DNA from: Corylus avellana
Taxonomy: Eukaryota > Streptophyta > Magnoliopsida > Fagales > Betulaceae
Reading direction: 5' to 3'
Length of the DNA stretch: 64,000 nucleotides
Assembly (NCBI RefSeq): GCF_901000735.1
Contig: NC_081542.1
Coordinates: 43,440,238 to 43,504,237 of the forward strand
This document shows positions 33,077-45,259 of this stretch, in pieces. How positions within the stretch are numbered: the first letter of the stretch is position 1; each line of letters opens with the position of its first letter. The notes below the pieces were generated by a model. That model had not been told where the DNA came from and made no database searches. It saw only the letters and a program-made list of their open reading frames with translations. The translations under genes were made by a program, and so were the position numbers.

Positions 33077-33505
33077 TGATGAAGTTTTAATGTTTTATTT
33101 GACTATTTGTATCATTTAATATTTTATTTGAACTTATTTTATATGCTTTGTGTTGAACTTTTTTTATATTTTTTTTATATATATTGTGACAGTTATCTGA
33201 ATTCTGAACTTTTTTTTGTATGTTGTGTTGAATTTTTTTTTTTCCTAAAAAAAAAAGTTAATGAGTTATGATTTAATATTTAAAGAAATTTTTTTTTAAG
33301 TACAAGTAAATGTAAATTTTGGGTCAAATATTTTTGATTTTTCAATATGGGCTCTTTTTATAGCAATTGGGCCCAAGAAGATATTAAAAATACAAGAAAA
33401 AAAAAATGAGGGTAAAAAAAAACCCAAAAAGCCCTAAAGAAAGCCAAAAAAAAAAAGGCTCGGTTATTGCCACTAACCGCTAACCGTAACCGCCTTTACA
33501 CCCCT

Positions 33506-33776
33506 ACCCTTTGGGGTGGTTCGGCCACCCCTAGCCGGCCATTGGGGTGGCTAGACACCCTAGCCGAACCACCCCATATGGCTAAGATGGGGTGGCCAGC
33601 CACTCTTTATTTTTTTATTAATTAATTTATTTATTTTTAATCTAAAATATTGTTTTTTATTATTTCTTTTGTAGTAGAGCAGATGTCTTATTTGTGGCTC
33701 TAAGATTTTTAAAAAGAAATTGCAGTCATGAATTGAATATTTTCCAATCCATTATGAACTGGACTGGATCCTATTC
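33506..33776. mobile_element. Right arm of outer TIR element (ggggtggc family)
   Basis: It runs from ggggtggttcggccacccc to the terminus ggactggatcctattc. That terminus is the inverse of the left terminus gaataggattcattccgg at 17839. Confidence 0.7.
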
Positions 33777-34517
33777 CGTCTCTCTCAGCCTCTCTCGTTC
33801 TTTCTCACCCTCAAGATTTGGCGCCAGATATTGATTGAGGATGACGAAGGCCACTTCATTGTTTTGATATGTGTTGTGTCCTATGTAGTTTTGTTGTTAT
33901 TTAATTATTTTAATGATAAATCACTATTTACTAAAAAAAATTAAACAGATAAAATAATATTAAAATTAATCATTTAATTGATATTATAATACTTTTATCA
34001 GATATGGATTTAAAATCATTATTAATAAGTGAAGGCTTACGCCTATAATATTTAATTAAAATATGAATAAACTGTAAAAATTAATAGTCAAATTCACGAT
34101 CATTTCTAAAACTCAGTTTCATATAGATAGAAAGAACTTCTATGAGTGAGTATTGAGTTCTTTATCCTAAAATCCTACTAGCATTGCGATTTTTTTCGGT
34201 GAACCTCTCTTTTCCCTTCACCTTCTTAGACCTTTAGTTTGCATTATCTCTTCTTTGATCAACCTCTTTCAGTCTTTCTTGCAATCGCTCTTGTGCTAAG
34301 TTTTGGGTCATGAGAAAAACAAGAAAGAAAAAGAAATACACTTCATTTTTCTACGATTTTGAAAGGTTTTTCTTTTTATTTTACTCTCTTGCAGTCTTGT
34401 TCTCTATTTTGGTTCTCATAAAATGGGAAGAAGAAAAACAATATCAAAGATGTACGATTCTCTTATAGTCTTGCTCTTTGCTTGGGTTCCCATAAAATGG
34501 AGAGACAAAGCGCATGG

Positions 34518-34548
<31 letters not shown>

Positions 34549-36712
34549 TTAAAATGCCTGCCAAGTTTGTTTGTTTGAAAAAAAAGGGCTCAAGCTTGTT
34601 TGTTTGAAAATGCTTGCCAAGTTTGAATTAAGCTCGAGACAATTTGAAGAAAAAAACAAAAGTCAAGCTCGAACATGGGGTATGAAGCTCAGATCGAGCT
34701 ATATACACTTTCAACGAGTCAAGTTCAAATGTGTCGATTGTCGAGCTTGGCTCGGCTCGGCTCGATTCAACTCAATTACAATCATAAAATGGAGAAACTA
34801 TTTTTGGACAAATTTTACTTATTATATTTGCTAAACGAGGCCCCCTCATGAATCTAGAATTATTTGGGATGGTCAAAATTTGACTAAAGACTTTTAGTTG
34901 GAAGTAGTTGGTGCAACATTTTCGCATAACCGCATTGGTCGACATAGCTCGTACAAAACAAGAGAAAAATTCACTGGAAAACCAACCGTTTTTGAGGGAC
35001 CGAGGTGTTTCCAATGCTTAAGTAAGTAAATTTGTTTGAGAAAGAGAATGAAATGGAAAGAGTTAAGAGTCTTAGAGAAGATGAGAGAATACTTTGGTTT
35101 TTGGAGATGACTATTTTAATGTGAGGCTTCTTTGAGGCAGTCTGATTTTCATGTAAAGAGTAATGCTAGACACAGTAACGGAGCCATATCAGAAAAATAA
35201 ATATGTCCACCATATCTGCCTCTAAATTCTTGCATTAGCACAAGTGATATCCTCAAAGTTTTCACCTTCTTCAGCATGGCCCCACCTCTTCACCCAATCT
35301 TCTAGAAAAACTTGACTTTAGTTTCTTCAAAGTCATCTAAGCAGAGGAGCTCTCTTCAATTGGCCTAGAGAACGAGTGGCTGAAAGGCAGAGGAGCTCTC
35401 GTATTGATTTGGGTGATCGAAATAATGAGTACTTCTTGAAAATTCTTTGGTGTTAGTCAAAATAAGGGTTAATTTGATTATTGGCTAGTGGCCACTGCCC
35501 AAACGCCTGCAAAATCCTCTTTAAAGTTTTTTTTTCCAAACTAATTGAGGGCCCTGACCCTACCGGCTCCTTCGTTCTTGACTAGACGTCTTTTTTATAT
35601 TTTGTTTGTATCCCTTTAATATTGATGTGAGTGGTAGGATCAAAAATTGCGGTTCGACGACGTCTCTTTTATGATTTGCTTGTGTTCCTTCAATATTGAT
35701 GTGAACGGTAAGATCAAAAATGGCAATTCGACGAGTTGGTCAATGAAAAGGCGAACTTTGACCGATCAACACTTCAATTAAAAAAAAAAAAAAAAACTTA
35801 TTTCTCACGATGTCGCCCTCCTCCCATACTGAAAAGGAAGACGAAAAGAAGAGCTTAAATGACAAAGGAAACCGACTTGTCCCGTGGCGGGGGGAGGGAG
35901 GGGCAAAGTAGTCAAAAGCATTGAAGTATTGAAAAAACTCATATAAGCAAAAAAATCTCAAATATTCTTCATCATGAGACATATATTTGTCACTATAAAT
36001 AAGAACCATAATTCATAAAACTCAACATTAAATTTTCCAATTTGGTAAGACACTAAAATTGTAAGGCAGCTTTAGAAAACTTCATAAAACTCAACAATCA
36101 TAGCAGTTATGAAAATCCTCCGTAGAAAGACACTACTCTAATACAAAGTCAGGATTTTCAATTAGATTGAGAATTTGTTGTGATGAAGTTGATTGGTTGG
36201 ATGAAGATATTTATCAGTTTTAGCTAGAAAATCAGCTAGGCTGACAAGAATCTTCCCATGTAATCAAAAACTGTGTCAGAATCATTCTAATGGCCTTGTT
36301 ATTATAGTTGTCTCATGTCTGTGACATATAATTCCAATATCTTCATTTTTTTTTTTTCTTTTTTATGGGCAGAGGACTCAGAGCCCATAATATTCAGTTG
36401 AGGCGAGTCGGAGAATCAATTTTGGAAACCAGTGGCAAAGATCTTCCCCTTCCTTTATTTTATTTTTTTTTCCTCTTTTCAAAGAAAAAGAAGTCAGGAG
36501 TTAGAGAAGGAGGGAACAATTTAAGCCTCAGATGAATTGACTGGAAGTTCAATTTAAGCCTCAGATCACAAGGTTTGGACTTTTTATGTACGTTTGCCAC
36601 AACATCGACATGAAAACTTAAGGCCCATTTGTTACGGCCTGAAACAACTCGGGAGGCAGGAGGGTCCTAAGTTGTTGAGAGGGCCATAAACCAATGTTAA
36701 AGTAATGATTAA
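33777..36712. other. Unannotated non-coding DNA, counterpart of 25528-29840
   Basis: It is collinear with the alternate contig apart from the hAT insertion and a few small indels. It includes the hAT empty site at 34150-34157 and an AAT microsatellite at 34518-34546. No gene seen. Confidence 0.6.
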
Positions 36713-37734
36713 GGTTCCGTTTGTTTCAGCCGCCGTAAAATATTTTTAAGAAAGTCATTTTACGGGAAAATATTTTACAATGAAAATATTCTCCGGCATT
36801 TGGCGCGTGCACTAAAAATCACAAATATTTTTTATATTCACAAAATAAAAATACTAATATACACTACTTGAAAAAATAAAATATAAAAATATTCGCCCGG
36901 GACTTGACTAGGACCCGCACGAGAATTGACCAGAAGCCGCCCGGGACTTGATCGGGAGCTGCCCGGGACCTTACCGGGAGCTGCTCGGGACTTGATCGGA
37001 ACTCGCCCGAGACGCCGCCGAAACCTGACCAGACATGCTCGGTACCCGCCTCGGACTTGACTATGCCCGGGACTTGATAGGGTCCCGCCTTGGACCTACC
37101 TAGGACCCCGCCGAGACCTGACCGGGACCTAACTGGGACCTGACTAAGCAGGTCCTAGGAAAGTTCCGGCGGGGTTCCGGGTGGGTCTTGGGCAAGTCCC
37201 AAGTGGTCTCAAGTGGGTTCCAGGTAGGTCCGGTCGGGTCCCGGGCAGGTCCTGTGCGGGTCCTAGGCAGGTCCGATCAGGTCTCGGCTAGTCCCAGTCA
37301 AGTCTCGGTCAAGTCTCGAGTGGGTCCCGATCAAGTTCCGAGCAGGTCCCAAGCAGGTCCTGGTGAGGTCCCGGGCAGGTCCCAAGTAGGTCCTGGGCAG
37401 GTCTCGGTCAGGTCCAGGTGAGGTCTCGGGCGGGTCCCAGTCAAATCCCGGGTGGGTCTCAGTCAAGTCCCAGCAGGGTCCCAGGCAGGTCCCGATCAAG
37501 TCTCGAGCAGGTCCTGGGCGGGTCTTGGTATGGTTCGTCGATTTTAGAATGAGATGCTCAAAGTCGGAAAATGGTTTACGGTTTTAAACCGTAAACTATT
37601 TTCTTAAAATTAAAGAAGAATTTTCGGTCAAAGGGAAAATGTTTTTCGTTGACTATTATTTTACGTCGCATCAAACACTAAAAAATACGTAAAACATTTT
37701 CTGTAAATCATTTTACGGAGAAACAAATGGAGCC
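36713..37734. mobile_element. 1022-bp MITE with internal minisatellite (copy 2)
   Basis: Same length, ends and TAA flanks as 29841-30862, with scattered substitutions. The repeat core is at about 36893-37530. The breakpoint of the 42650-45259 tandem duplication maps inside its right end (tacg at 37686). Confidence 0.8.
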
Positions 37735-38433
37735 TAAGTGATTAAATTTATCTCTTTCTATTCGCTTAAGATTTTGGGATAACTCGTAATTTAACATGGT
37801 ATTAGAGTCAAAGGTCCTGAGATCGAACCTTGACTCCGTCAAATAACCTCTATTTAAATTAAATATTCCACGTATTAGACGTACACGTAAAAAGAAATGT
37901 TAAAGTAATGATTAAATAATTAAATTTAAATCTTCCTATCAACTTAAGCTTAAAGTGATCTAACAATGAAAACATATACATTATGTATATAGCAAGCAAG
38001 CACGCAGACTTGTTTTTCTGATGAAAAAATGATTTAAACGTCGTACGGATGAGCATATCATTACCACCAACGTTGTTGTGACATCAATGACAAAGAGTTT
38101 GACTAGAAACTCAGAGTGCAAAGCTTTGAAATTTTGTGCAAATGCCATTTTTCTCCTCATTTTGTGCTTCAAAGTTTGAAATTTCCACGATAAAGCTGGC
38201 CAAACTTATGTTTGATTCCATGTTGGAAGTTTTTGTGTTATATATCTACCAATTAGAAAGTGTAAACGCATTGTTCCAAACAACGAATGGGAGATTTTTG
38301 GGGCATGGCGGATGAAAAAGGGTAGATGTTCAAACGCGCGAAGAACGCGCGGATGGTATTTGTGATTGACAGATGATATTGATTGGTGATGAAATATAAG
38401 CCTTGGATTGGTATGCCAAAAATCAGAGGCTTA

Positions 38434-40841
38434 GGCCTTGTTTGGGAAGCAAGATTTTCCAACTCAATCTCAAATTTTTTCTAAATTCAAGTTTGGCAAT
38501 TTTTAAAACTCAATTCAAAAAATTTCAGCTTAACTCAAAAATTTTCAACCCAATTAATAAAAATTATAAATAAAGATTGAAAAAATAAATAAATAAAATA
38601 AATAAATAAATTTAGGGTAGCCGAAACACCCCAGGTGGTAGCTGGGCCACCCCAAGCCCAACTGGGGTGGTCCGACCACCGCTTAATATTTTATTATTTT
38701 TTAAAACTTCTTATTATTATTTTTTTAATTAAATTTAAAATATATGTAATATTTTATTATTATTTCTATCAATGGGACATATATTTCATTTATGACCTTA
38801 GGATCTCTCTAGAGAGATCCTAATTATTAATTGGATATTCTCCAATCCAAAATGGACGGGAGAAAATCCTCTACCGTGTTTGACCCACATTCCTTCGTGG
38901 GCCATAGGTCGAATAATGAAGGTTGTTGATAGAGGACAATTTTCAATCATATTTGCTTTAACAAAAGGAACATATATAGCGATTCTGACATCATATGGGG
39001 ACATAATTAATGGCGTTGGAAAGCTCATTTAGAGTTTTACAAAGTCATATTTCATTAAGTTTTTCTAATTCAAATGTTTACTGAGTTAAAATAGACCGTA
39101 AAAAGAAAATTGAAAAGCCGTACAAAATTGCTCGTATGTTGTTTATGTTTGAACAAGCTTTAAAACGAGTTGACAAAATAGCTCGTTCAATAACTCATAT
39201 GAAGTTGGGTTTGAATGAGTTATTCATAGATGCACTCGTTTAAAGTTGGGTTAGAACGAGCTGCTGTGTGAATTGAGAATTCATGTAAGAATACGAGGAA
39301 ACCATAGTTAGGTTTAAAAGAGCCTCTTACATGTTCAGGCAAGCTCCAATAAATTTTTGTAAACAAACTTTTATTTGAGCGTTTTCTTAGGTTCAGGAGT
39401 CTAGGTAGTATAAATATATGTAATGGCTATCTATAGCCTTAATTTATTATGTTATTTTGACCAGTTATCAATGAAAAACACTTTTAAGAGTGGTTTTATT
39501 TTCTATCCACATTAAATCCTTGATTGATTATTAGTTTTAAGAAGAGTTGTGATTCTTATTTTGTTTGTCTTGGCAAACTAATCACGACACGCTGCATTAA
39601 TTGATATCAAAGTCAAGTTGCATTGCATCAATTATTTAATTGTTGATGGAGATCTTGTGGGCTAAACAACAACAAAAATTCGTCCAAAGCGCGTTATAGC
39701 AGAGCAGGAACGTTAGTAATTAATACTTTTAACTATCGGCAAATATATCAATGATTTAATGTGGATAGAAAAGAAAACCACTCTTAAAAGTGTTTTTCAT
39801 TGATAACTGGTCAAAATAACATAATAAATTAAGGCTATAGATAGCCATTACATATATTTATACTACCTAGACTCCTGAACCTAAGAAAACGCTCAAATAA
39901 AAGTTTGTTTACAAAAATTTATTGGAGCTTGTCTGAACGTGTAAGAGGCTCTTTCGAACCTAACTATGGTTTCCTCGTATTCTTACATGAATTCTCAATT
40001 CACACAGCAGCTCGTTCTAATCCAACTTTAAATGAGTGCATCTATGAATAACTCATTCGAACCCAACTTCATATGAGTTATTGAACGAGCTATTTTGTCA
40101 ACTCGTTTTAAAGCTTGTTCAAACATAAACAACAGACGAGCAATTTTGTATGGCTTTTCAATTTTCTTTTTACAGTCTATTTTAACTTAGTAAACATTTG
40201 AATTAGAAAAACTTAATGAAATATGACTTTGTAACCCTCTAAATGAGCTTTCTAACGCCATTAATTATGTCGCCATATCCCATATGATGTCAGAATCGCT
40301 ATATATGTCCCTTTTGTTAAAGCAAATATGATTGAAAATTGTCCTCTATCAACAACCTTCATTATTCGACTTATGGCCCACGAAGGAATGTGGGTCAAAC
40401 ACGGTAGAGGATTTTCTCCCGTCCATTTTGGATTGGAGAATATCCAATTAATAATTAGGATCTCTCTAGAGAGATCTTAAGGCCATAAATAAAACATATG
40501 TCCCATTGATAGAAATAATAATAAAATATTCTATATATTTTAAATTTAATTAAAAAAATAATAATAAGAAGTTTAAAAAAATAATAAAATATTAAAGGGT
40601 GGTCGGACCACCCCAATTGGGCTTGGGGTGGCCCAGCCACCACCTAGGGTGTTTCGACTACCCTAAATTTATTTATTTATTTTTTCAATATTTATTTATA
40701 ATTTTTATTAATTGGGATGAAAATTTTTAAGTTAAGTTCAAATTTTTTGAGTTGAGTTGGATTGAGTTTAAAAAATTGCCAAACATGAATTTAGAAAAAA
40801 TTTCAGTTTGAGTTGGAAAATCTTTCTTCCCAAACAAGGCC
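38434..40841. mobile_element. Giant foldback (long inverted-repeat) PIF/Harbinger-like element, 2408 bp
   Basis: The left end is ggccttgtttgggaagcaag. The right end is its inverse (cttcccaaacaaggcc). Target duplication TTA lies at 38431-38433 and 40842-40844. The alternate contig has a single TTA (31541-31543), the empty site. The arms 38434-39518 and 39753-40841 are near-perfect inverse copies of about 1.09 kb, separated by a 234-bp loop. Each arm includes a captured ggggtggc-family segment (38590-38880; 40430-40690). No transposase or long frame. The TTA target and GGCCTTGTTTGGG terminus fit PIF/Harbinger MITEs, although most of those are far shorter. Confidence 0.88.
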
Positions 40842-40866
40842 TTAAATTCGTAATTAGTATGCCATT

Positions 40867-41080
40867 TTTTTTTTTTAATTTAAATAAAGGAATACGGGCT
40901 ACATGGATCGAACAACAACAAAGGAATAAGCACTCTTACAACAAACCCTAACGATAAAAAAAAGTACATAAAAGGTAACAATAACAGTAACAAAGTATAG
41001 GCAACGGTTTCATTCATGATCCATAAGAACCATAAACTAGCCGACCTTTCAAAGGCCGCACAAGGCGGTTGACAAATGGT
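40867..41080 (-). mobile_element. Retroposed insert (copy 2)
   Basis: Counterpart of 31565-31778, with the same flanking duplication and one small indel in the left repeat (aattcgtaatt). Confidence 0.75.
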
Positions 41081-41175
41081 AATTGTAATTAGTATGCCAT
41101 TATTAACACTCAACACCTTTAGTTACTTTAGGATCCAGATCCTCTCCGGTCCATTTTGGACCGAAAAATATCCAG

Positions 41176-41339
41176 TTAATGGTCTAGATCTCTACATAAA
41201 TGAGACATATGTCTCATTAATAAAAAAATAAAATATTATATTATATATATATTTAAAAAAAATTAAGGGTGGCTCTGGCCACCATAGACCGGCCCTTGTG
41301 GGTGGCTTCGCAAGTCTGGGGTGGCTAATCAGCCACCCC

Positions 41340-41371
<32 letters not shown>

Positions 41372-41429
41372 GAGGACATATGTTCTATTTAGGGCCTCAA
41401 GATTTCTCTAGAGAGATGCTGACCATTAA
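41176..41429. mobile_element. ggggtggc-family MITE (copy 2)
   Basis: Same ends as 31874-32106. The internal (TA)n region and a short ctaatcagccacccc segment differ. Confidence 0.75.
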
Positions 41430-42301
41430 CCATGCCTAAAACTGACATGGTTTTTGATGTAGAGAAAAATCAAATTTAGTCTTGTGTTTTCATGCGATTT
41501 TTAATTTAATTTTTGGGGTTTTCAATTTCTACAATTATTTCATGTACCAGTTAGTAGTTACATGTGCATGTCACGTCTCTTTCTATTCTCATTTATTTTT
41601 ATTTTTTTTTTGTGTTTTTTAACAAAAATTGTTTTTACTATCTTAATTTTTTGTAATTTAAAATAATTTTGTCTCATGGCAATTGACTTGTCAAACAAAA
41701 GATACGCCATACATGACATTAATTGATTAGTCTAATTAATTAAACAATAAGTTGGTTGAATGAATTATAGAGAATCATATGAAAACCTAAGAACCTAATT
41801 CTTTAAATTTAATGAAAATTTATGTACTAAATTTGATTTTTTTTTTCAATATTTTTTTATTTGGAGTAGGTATGTGACACAAAAAAAATTAATCCAATAT
41901 TGGGTGGTGGATTGTCCACATTAAATGAGTATATTTTAAAAGTGTTCATAAGTACCGGTCTTACATTGGTCCGTAGATGTGACTAAGGTTTATAAGTGAT
42001 TTTATAAATTTCAGTAATAATTTGGCTAGTCATTTTGAGTAACAGTGTTACTTTTGTTAATAAGGGTCTCCAAGATTATATCATAAAATCCTAAGATTTT
42101 ACCATCTATGTTTTATTAAATTTTGTTTTAAAACGATATCTCTTCATTAATATAACAATTGAATTGGGCAAAATGTTCTCTTAGTACAATATCAAAGATA
42201 CAATTTAGATTGGTTAAAAAAAAAAAAGATACAATTTGGAATATTCACAACCCAAACACTATCTATGACACACACAATAGTCTCTCGGGCTATTACATTA
42301 C

Positions 42302-42630
42302 TATTGAGGTTATCCCATATCAATTGTGGAAGTGGCTGATGGTCAGTTTATAAGTGTAAGAAAAAACCTCAATTTTGAGCTAACTTTTGGGGTTGAGAAA
42401 AGCTCAATATCATCCACATTAGTATCAAAGCCCATGTTCAACCAATAAGTCTCAACCCAACAGTCCACGAGAAAAACGAGTTGTCTCTGCTCCAACCAAG
42501 GACCTTATGTATGAGGAGGAGATTGTTGAAGTTATCCCACATCAGTTGTAGAAGGGGCTGATGGTAAATTTATAAGTGTAAGGAAAAACTTTACTTCTTG
42601 AGCTAACTTTTAGAGTTAAGAAAGGCTCAA
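42302..42630 (+). mobile_element. TRIM-like miniature LTR retrotransposon (copy 1)
   Basis: Two about 115-bp direct repeats (42302-42418 and 42524-about 42630) start tattgaggttatccca and tgttgaagttatccca. The segment between starts with a degenerate tRNA-Met primer site (ttagtatcaaagcc) and ends in a purine tract (gaggaggaga). It is non-coding. The right end of the second repeat is deleted compared with the copy at 44892. Confidence 0.75.
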
Positions 42631-43401
42631 TATCTTTAAATATCATACGTAAAACATTTTTTGTAAGTCATTTTACAGCGAAACAAATGGAGCCTAGTGA
42701 TTAAATTTATCTCTTTCTATTCGCTTAAAATTTTGGGATAACTCGTAATTTAATATGGTATTAGAGCCAAAGGTCCTGAGATTAAATTTGACTCCGTCAA
42801 ATAACCTCTATTTAAATTAAATATTCCATGTATTACGTGAAAAAAATATTAAAATAATAATTAAATAATTAAATTTAAATATTCTTATCAACTTAAGCTT
42901 CAAGTGATTTAACAATGAAAACATATACATTATGTATATAGCAAGCAAGCACGCAGACTTGTTTTTCCGATGAAAAAATGATTTAAACCTCGTACGGATG
43001 AGAATATCATTACCACCAACGTTGTTGTGACATCAATGACAAAGAGTTTGACTAGTAACTCATAGTGCAAAGCTTTGAAATTTTGTGCAAATGCCATTTT
43101 TCTCTTCATTTTTTGCTTCAAAGTTTGAAATTTCCACGATACAGCTGGCCAAACTTATGTTTGATTCAATGTTGGAAGTTTTTGTGCTATATATCTACCA
43201 ATTAGAAAGTGTAAACACATTGTTCCAAACAACGAATGGGAGATTTTTGGGGCATGGCCGATGAAAAAGGATAGATGTTCAAACGCGCGGATGGTATTTG
43301 TGATTTACAGCTGCGATGATGATATTGATTGGTGATGAAATATAAGCCTTGAATTGGTATGCCAAAAATCAGAGGCTTAAATTCGTAATTAGTATGCCAT
43401 T

Positions 43402-43612
43402 TTTTTTTTATTTAAATAAAGGAAGACGGGTTACATGGATCGAACAACAACAAAGGAGTAGACACTCTTACAACAAACCCTAACGATAAAAAAAGTACAT
43501 AAACAGTAACAATAACAGTAACAAAGTATAGGCAATGATTTCATTCATGATCCATAAGAACCATAAACAAGCCTGACCTTTCAAAGGGCCGCACAAGGCG
43601 TTGACAAATGGT
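43402..43612 (-). mobile_element. Retroposed insert (copy 3)
   Basis: Diverged counterpart of 31565-31778, with recognisable direct repeats on both sides. Confidence 0.7.
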
Positions 43613-43706
43613 AATTGTAATTAGTATGCCATTATTAACACTCAACACCTTTAGTTACTTTAGGATTGGATCCTCTCGGGTCCATTTTGGACTGAAAAAT
43701 ATCCAA

Positions 43707-43981
43707 TTAATGGTCTGGATCTCTACATAAATGAGACATCTGTCACATTAATAAAATAATAATAATAATAATAAAATATTATATATTTTTTAAAAATAAT
43801 TTTAAAAAAAATTAAGGGTGGCCAGACCGGCCTTTGTGGGTGGCTTTGCGGGTATGGGGTGGCTAACTGGGGTGGCCAGCTACCCCTTAATTTTTTATTA
43901 TTTTTAATATATATATATATATATAGGACATATGTTTTATTTATGGCCTCAAGATTTTTCTAGAGAGATCCTGACCATTAA
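43707..43981. mobile_element. ggggtggc-family MITE (copy 3)
   Basis: Ends ttaatggtctggatctct / tctagagagatcctgaccatta. The core ggctttgcgggtatggggtgg is altered. Confidence 0.7.
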
Positions 43982-44891
43982 CCATGCCTAAAACTGACAT
44001 GGTTTTTGACGTATTTATGACGCAACACAATAGAGAAAAATCAAATTAAGTCTTGTGTTTTCATGCGATTTTTAATTTAATTTTTGGGGTTTTCAATTTC
44101 TACAATTATTTCATGTACCAGTTTGTAGTTACATGTGCATGTCACGTCTCTTTCTATTCTCATTTAAATTTTTATTTTTATTTATTATTATTATTTTTTT
44201 TAACAAAAATTGTTTTTAACTATCTTAATTTTTTGTAATTTAAAATAATTTTGTAACATGGCAATTGACTTGTCAAACAAAAGCTACGCCATACATGACG
44301 TTAATTGATTAGTCTAATTAATTAAACAATAAGTTGGTTGAATAACTTATATAGAACCATATGAAAATCTAAGAACTTAATTCTTTAAATTTAATGAAAA
44401 TTTATGTACTAAATTTGATTTTTTCTTTTCAATATTTTTTTATTTGGAGTAGGTATGTGACACCAAAAAAATTAATCCAATATTGGGTGGTGGATTGTCC
44501 ACACTAAATGAGTAGATTTTAAAAGTGTTCATAAGTACCAGTCCTACATTGGTCCGTAGATGTGACGAAGTTTTATAAGTGATTTTATAAATTTCAATAA
44601 TAATTTCGGTAGTCATTTTGAGTAACAGTGTTACTTTTGTTAATAAGGGTCTCCAAGATTATATCATAAAATCCTAAGATTTTACCATCTATGTTTTATT
44701 AAATTTTGTTTTAAAACGATATCTCTTCATTGATATAACAATTAAATTGGGCAAAATGTTCTTTCAGTACAATATCAAAAATACAATTTAGATTGGTCAA
44801 AAAAAAAGAAAGAGAAAGATACAATTTGGAATATTCACAACCCAAACACTATCTATGACACACACAATAGCCTCTCGGGTTATTACATTAC

Positions 44892-45233
44892 TGTTGAGGT
44901 TATTCCATATCAGTTGTAGAAGGGGCTGATGGTCAATTTATAAGTGTAAGGAAAAACCTCACTTTTTGAGCTAGCTTTTGGGGTTGAGAGAAGCTCAATA
45001 CCATCCACATTAGTATCAAAGCCAATGTTCAACCACTAAGTCTCAACCCAACAGTCCACGGGAGAAATGAGTTGTCTCTGCTCCAACCAAGGGCCTTATG
45101 TATGAGGGGGAGATTGTTGAAGTTATCCTATATCGGTTGTAGAAGGGGCTAATGGTAAATTTATAAGTGTGAGAAAAAACTTTACTTCTTGAGCTAGTTT
45201 TTAAAGTGAAGAAAGGCCCAAGACCACTCAACA
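44892..45233 (+). mobile_element. TRIM-like miniature LTR retrotransposon (copy 2, better preserved)
   Basis: LTR1 44892-45009 (tgttgaggtt...catccaca) and LTR2 45115-45233 (tgttgaagtt...ctcaaca) both run TG to CA. A primer-site-like ttagtatcaaagcc follows LTR1 and a purine tract (gagggggaga) precedes LTR2. The flanks attac and aatac match at 4 of 5 positions, as expected for a 5-bp target duplication. The internal region is only 105 bp and non-coding. Confidence 0.8.
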
Positions 45234-45259
45234 AATACAATATCTTTAAATATCATACG

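Larger units (their letters stand above)
18094..33505. mobile_element. hAT-like non-autonomous element, split by LINE, SINE and a misplaced contig
   Basis: The left end at about 18097 reads aggggtgcaaaggcgg, followed by a subterminal array of aaccgctaaccg units (18112-18245). The right end is at 33440-33505 (ctaaccgtaaccgcctttacacccct). The interior is 18246-18404, 24111-25185 and 33077-33440. It matches, in inverse orientation, the complete smaller copy at 25915-27247. A candidate imperfect 8-bp target duplication is gcccttcg (18086) and accctttg (33506). No transposase is seen. The stretch 25186-33076 (gaps plus contig) probably does not belong in it. Confidence 0.65.
42650..45259. repeat. 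Diverged tandem duplicate of 37690-42649 (2.6 kb)
   Basis: This repeats, in order, the right end of the minisatellite MITE, the non-coding stretch, the retroposed insert, the ggggtggc MITE, the AT-rich tract and the TRIM, without the foldback. The junction at 42646-42649 joins sequence found at 45256 (aaatatcatacg) to sequence found at 37686 (tacgtaaaac), sharing tacg. It is clearly more diverged than the two-haplotype pair. Confidence 0.85.

Noticed and set aside
25286..42300. Genuine recent segmental duplication
   Set aside because: Possible, but the bracketing 100-N gaps, and the way deletion of the first copy heals two transposons, favour an alternate haplotype.
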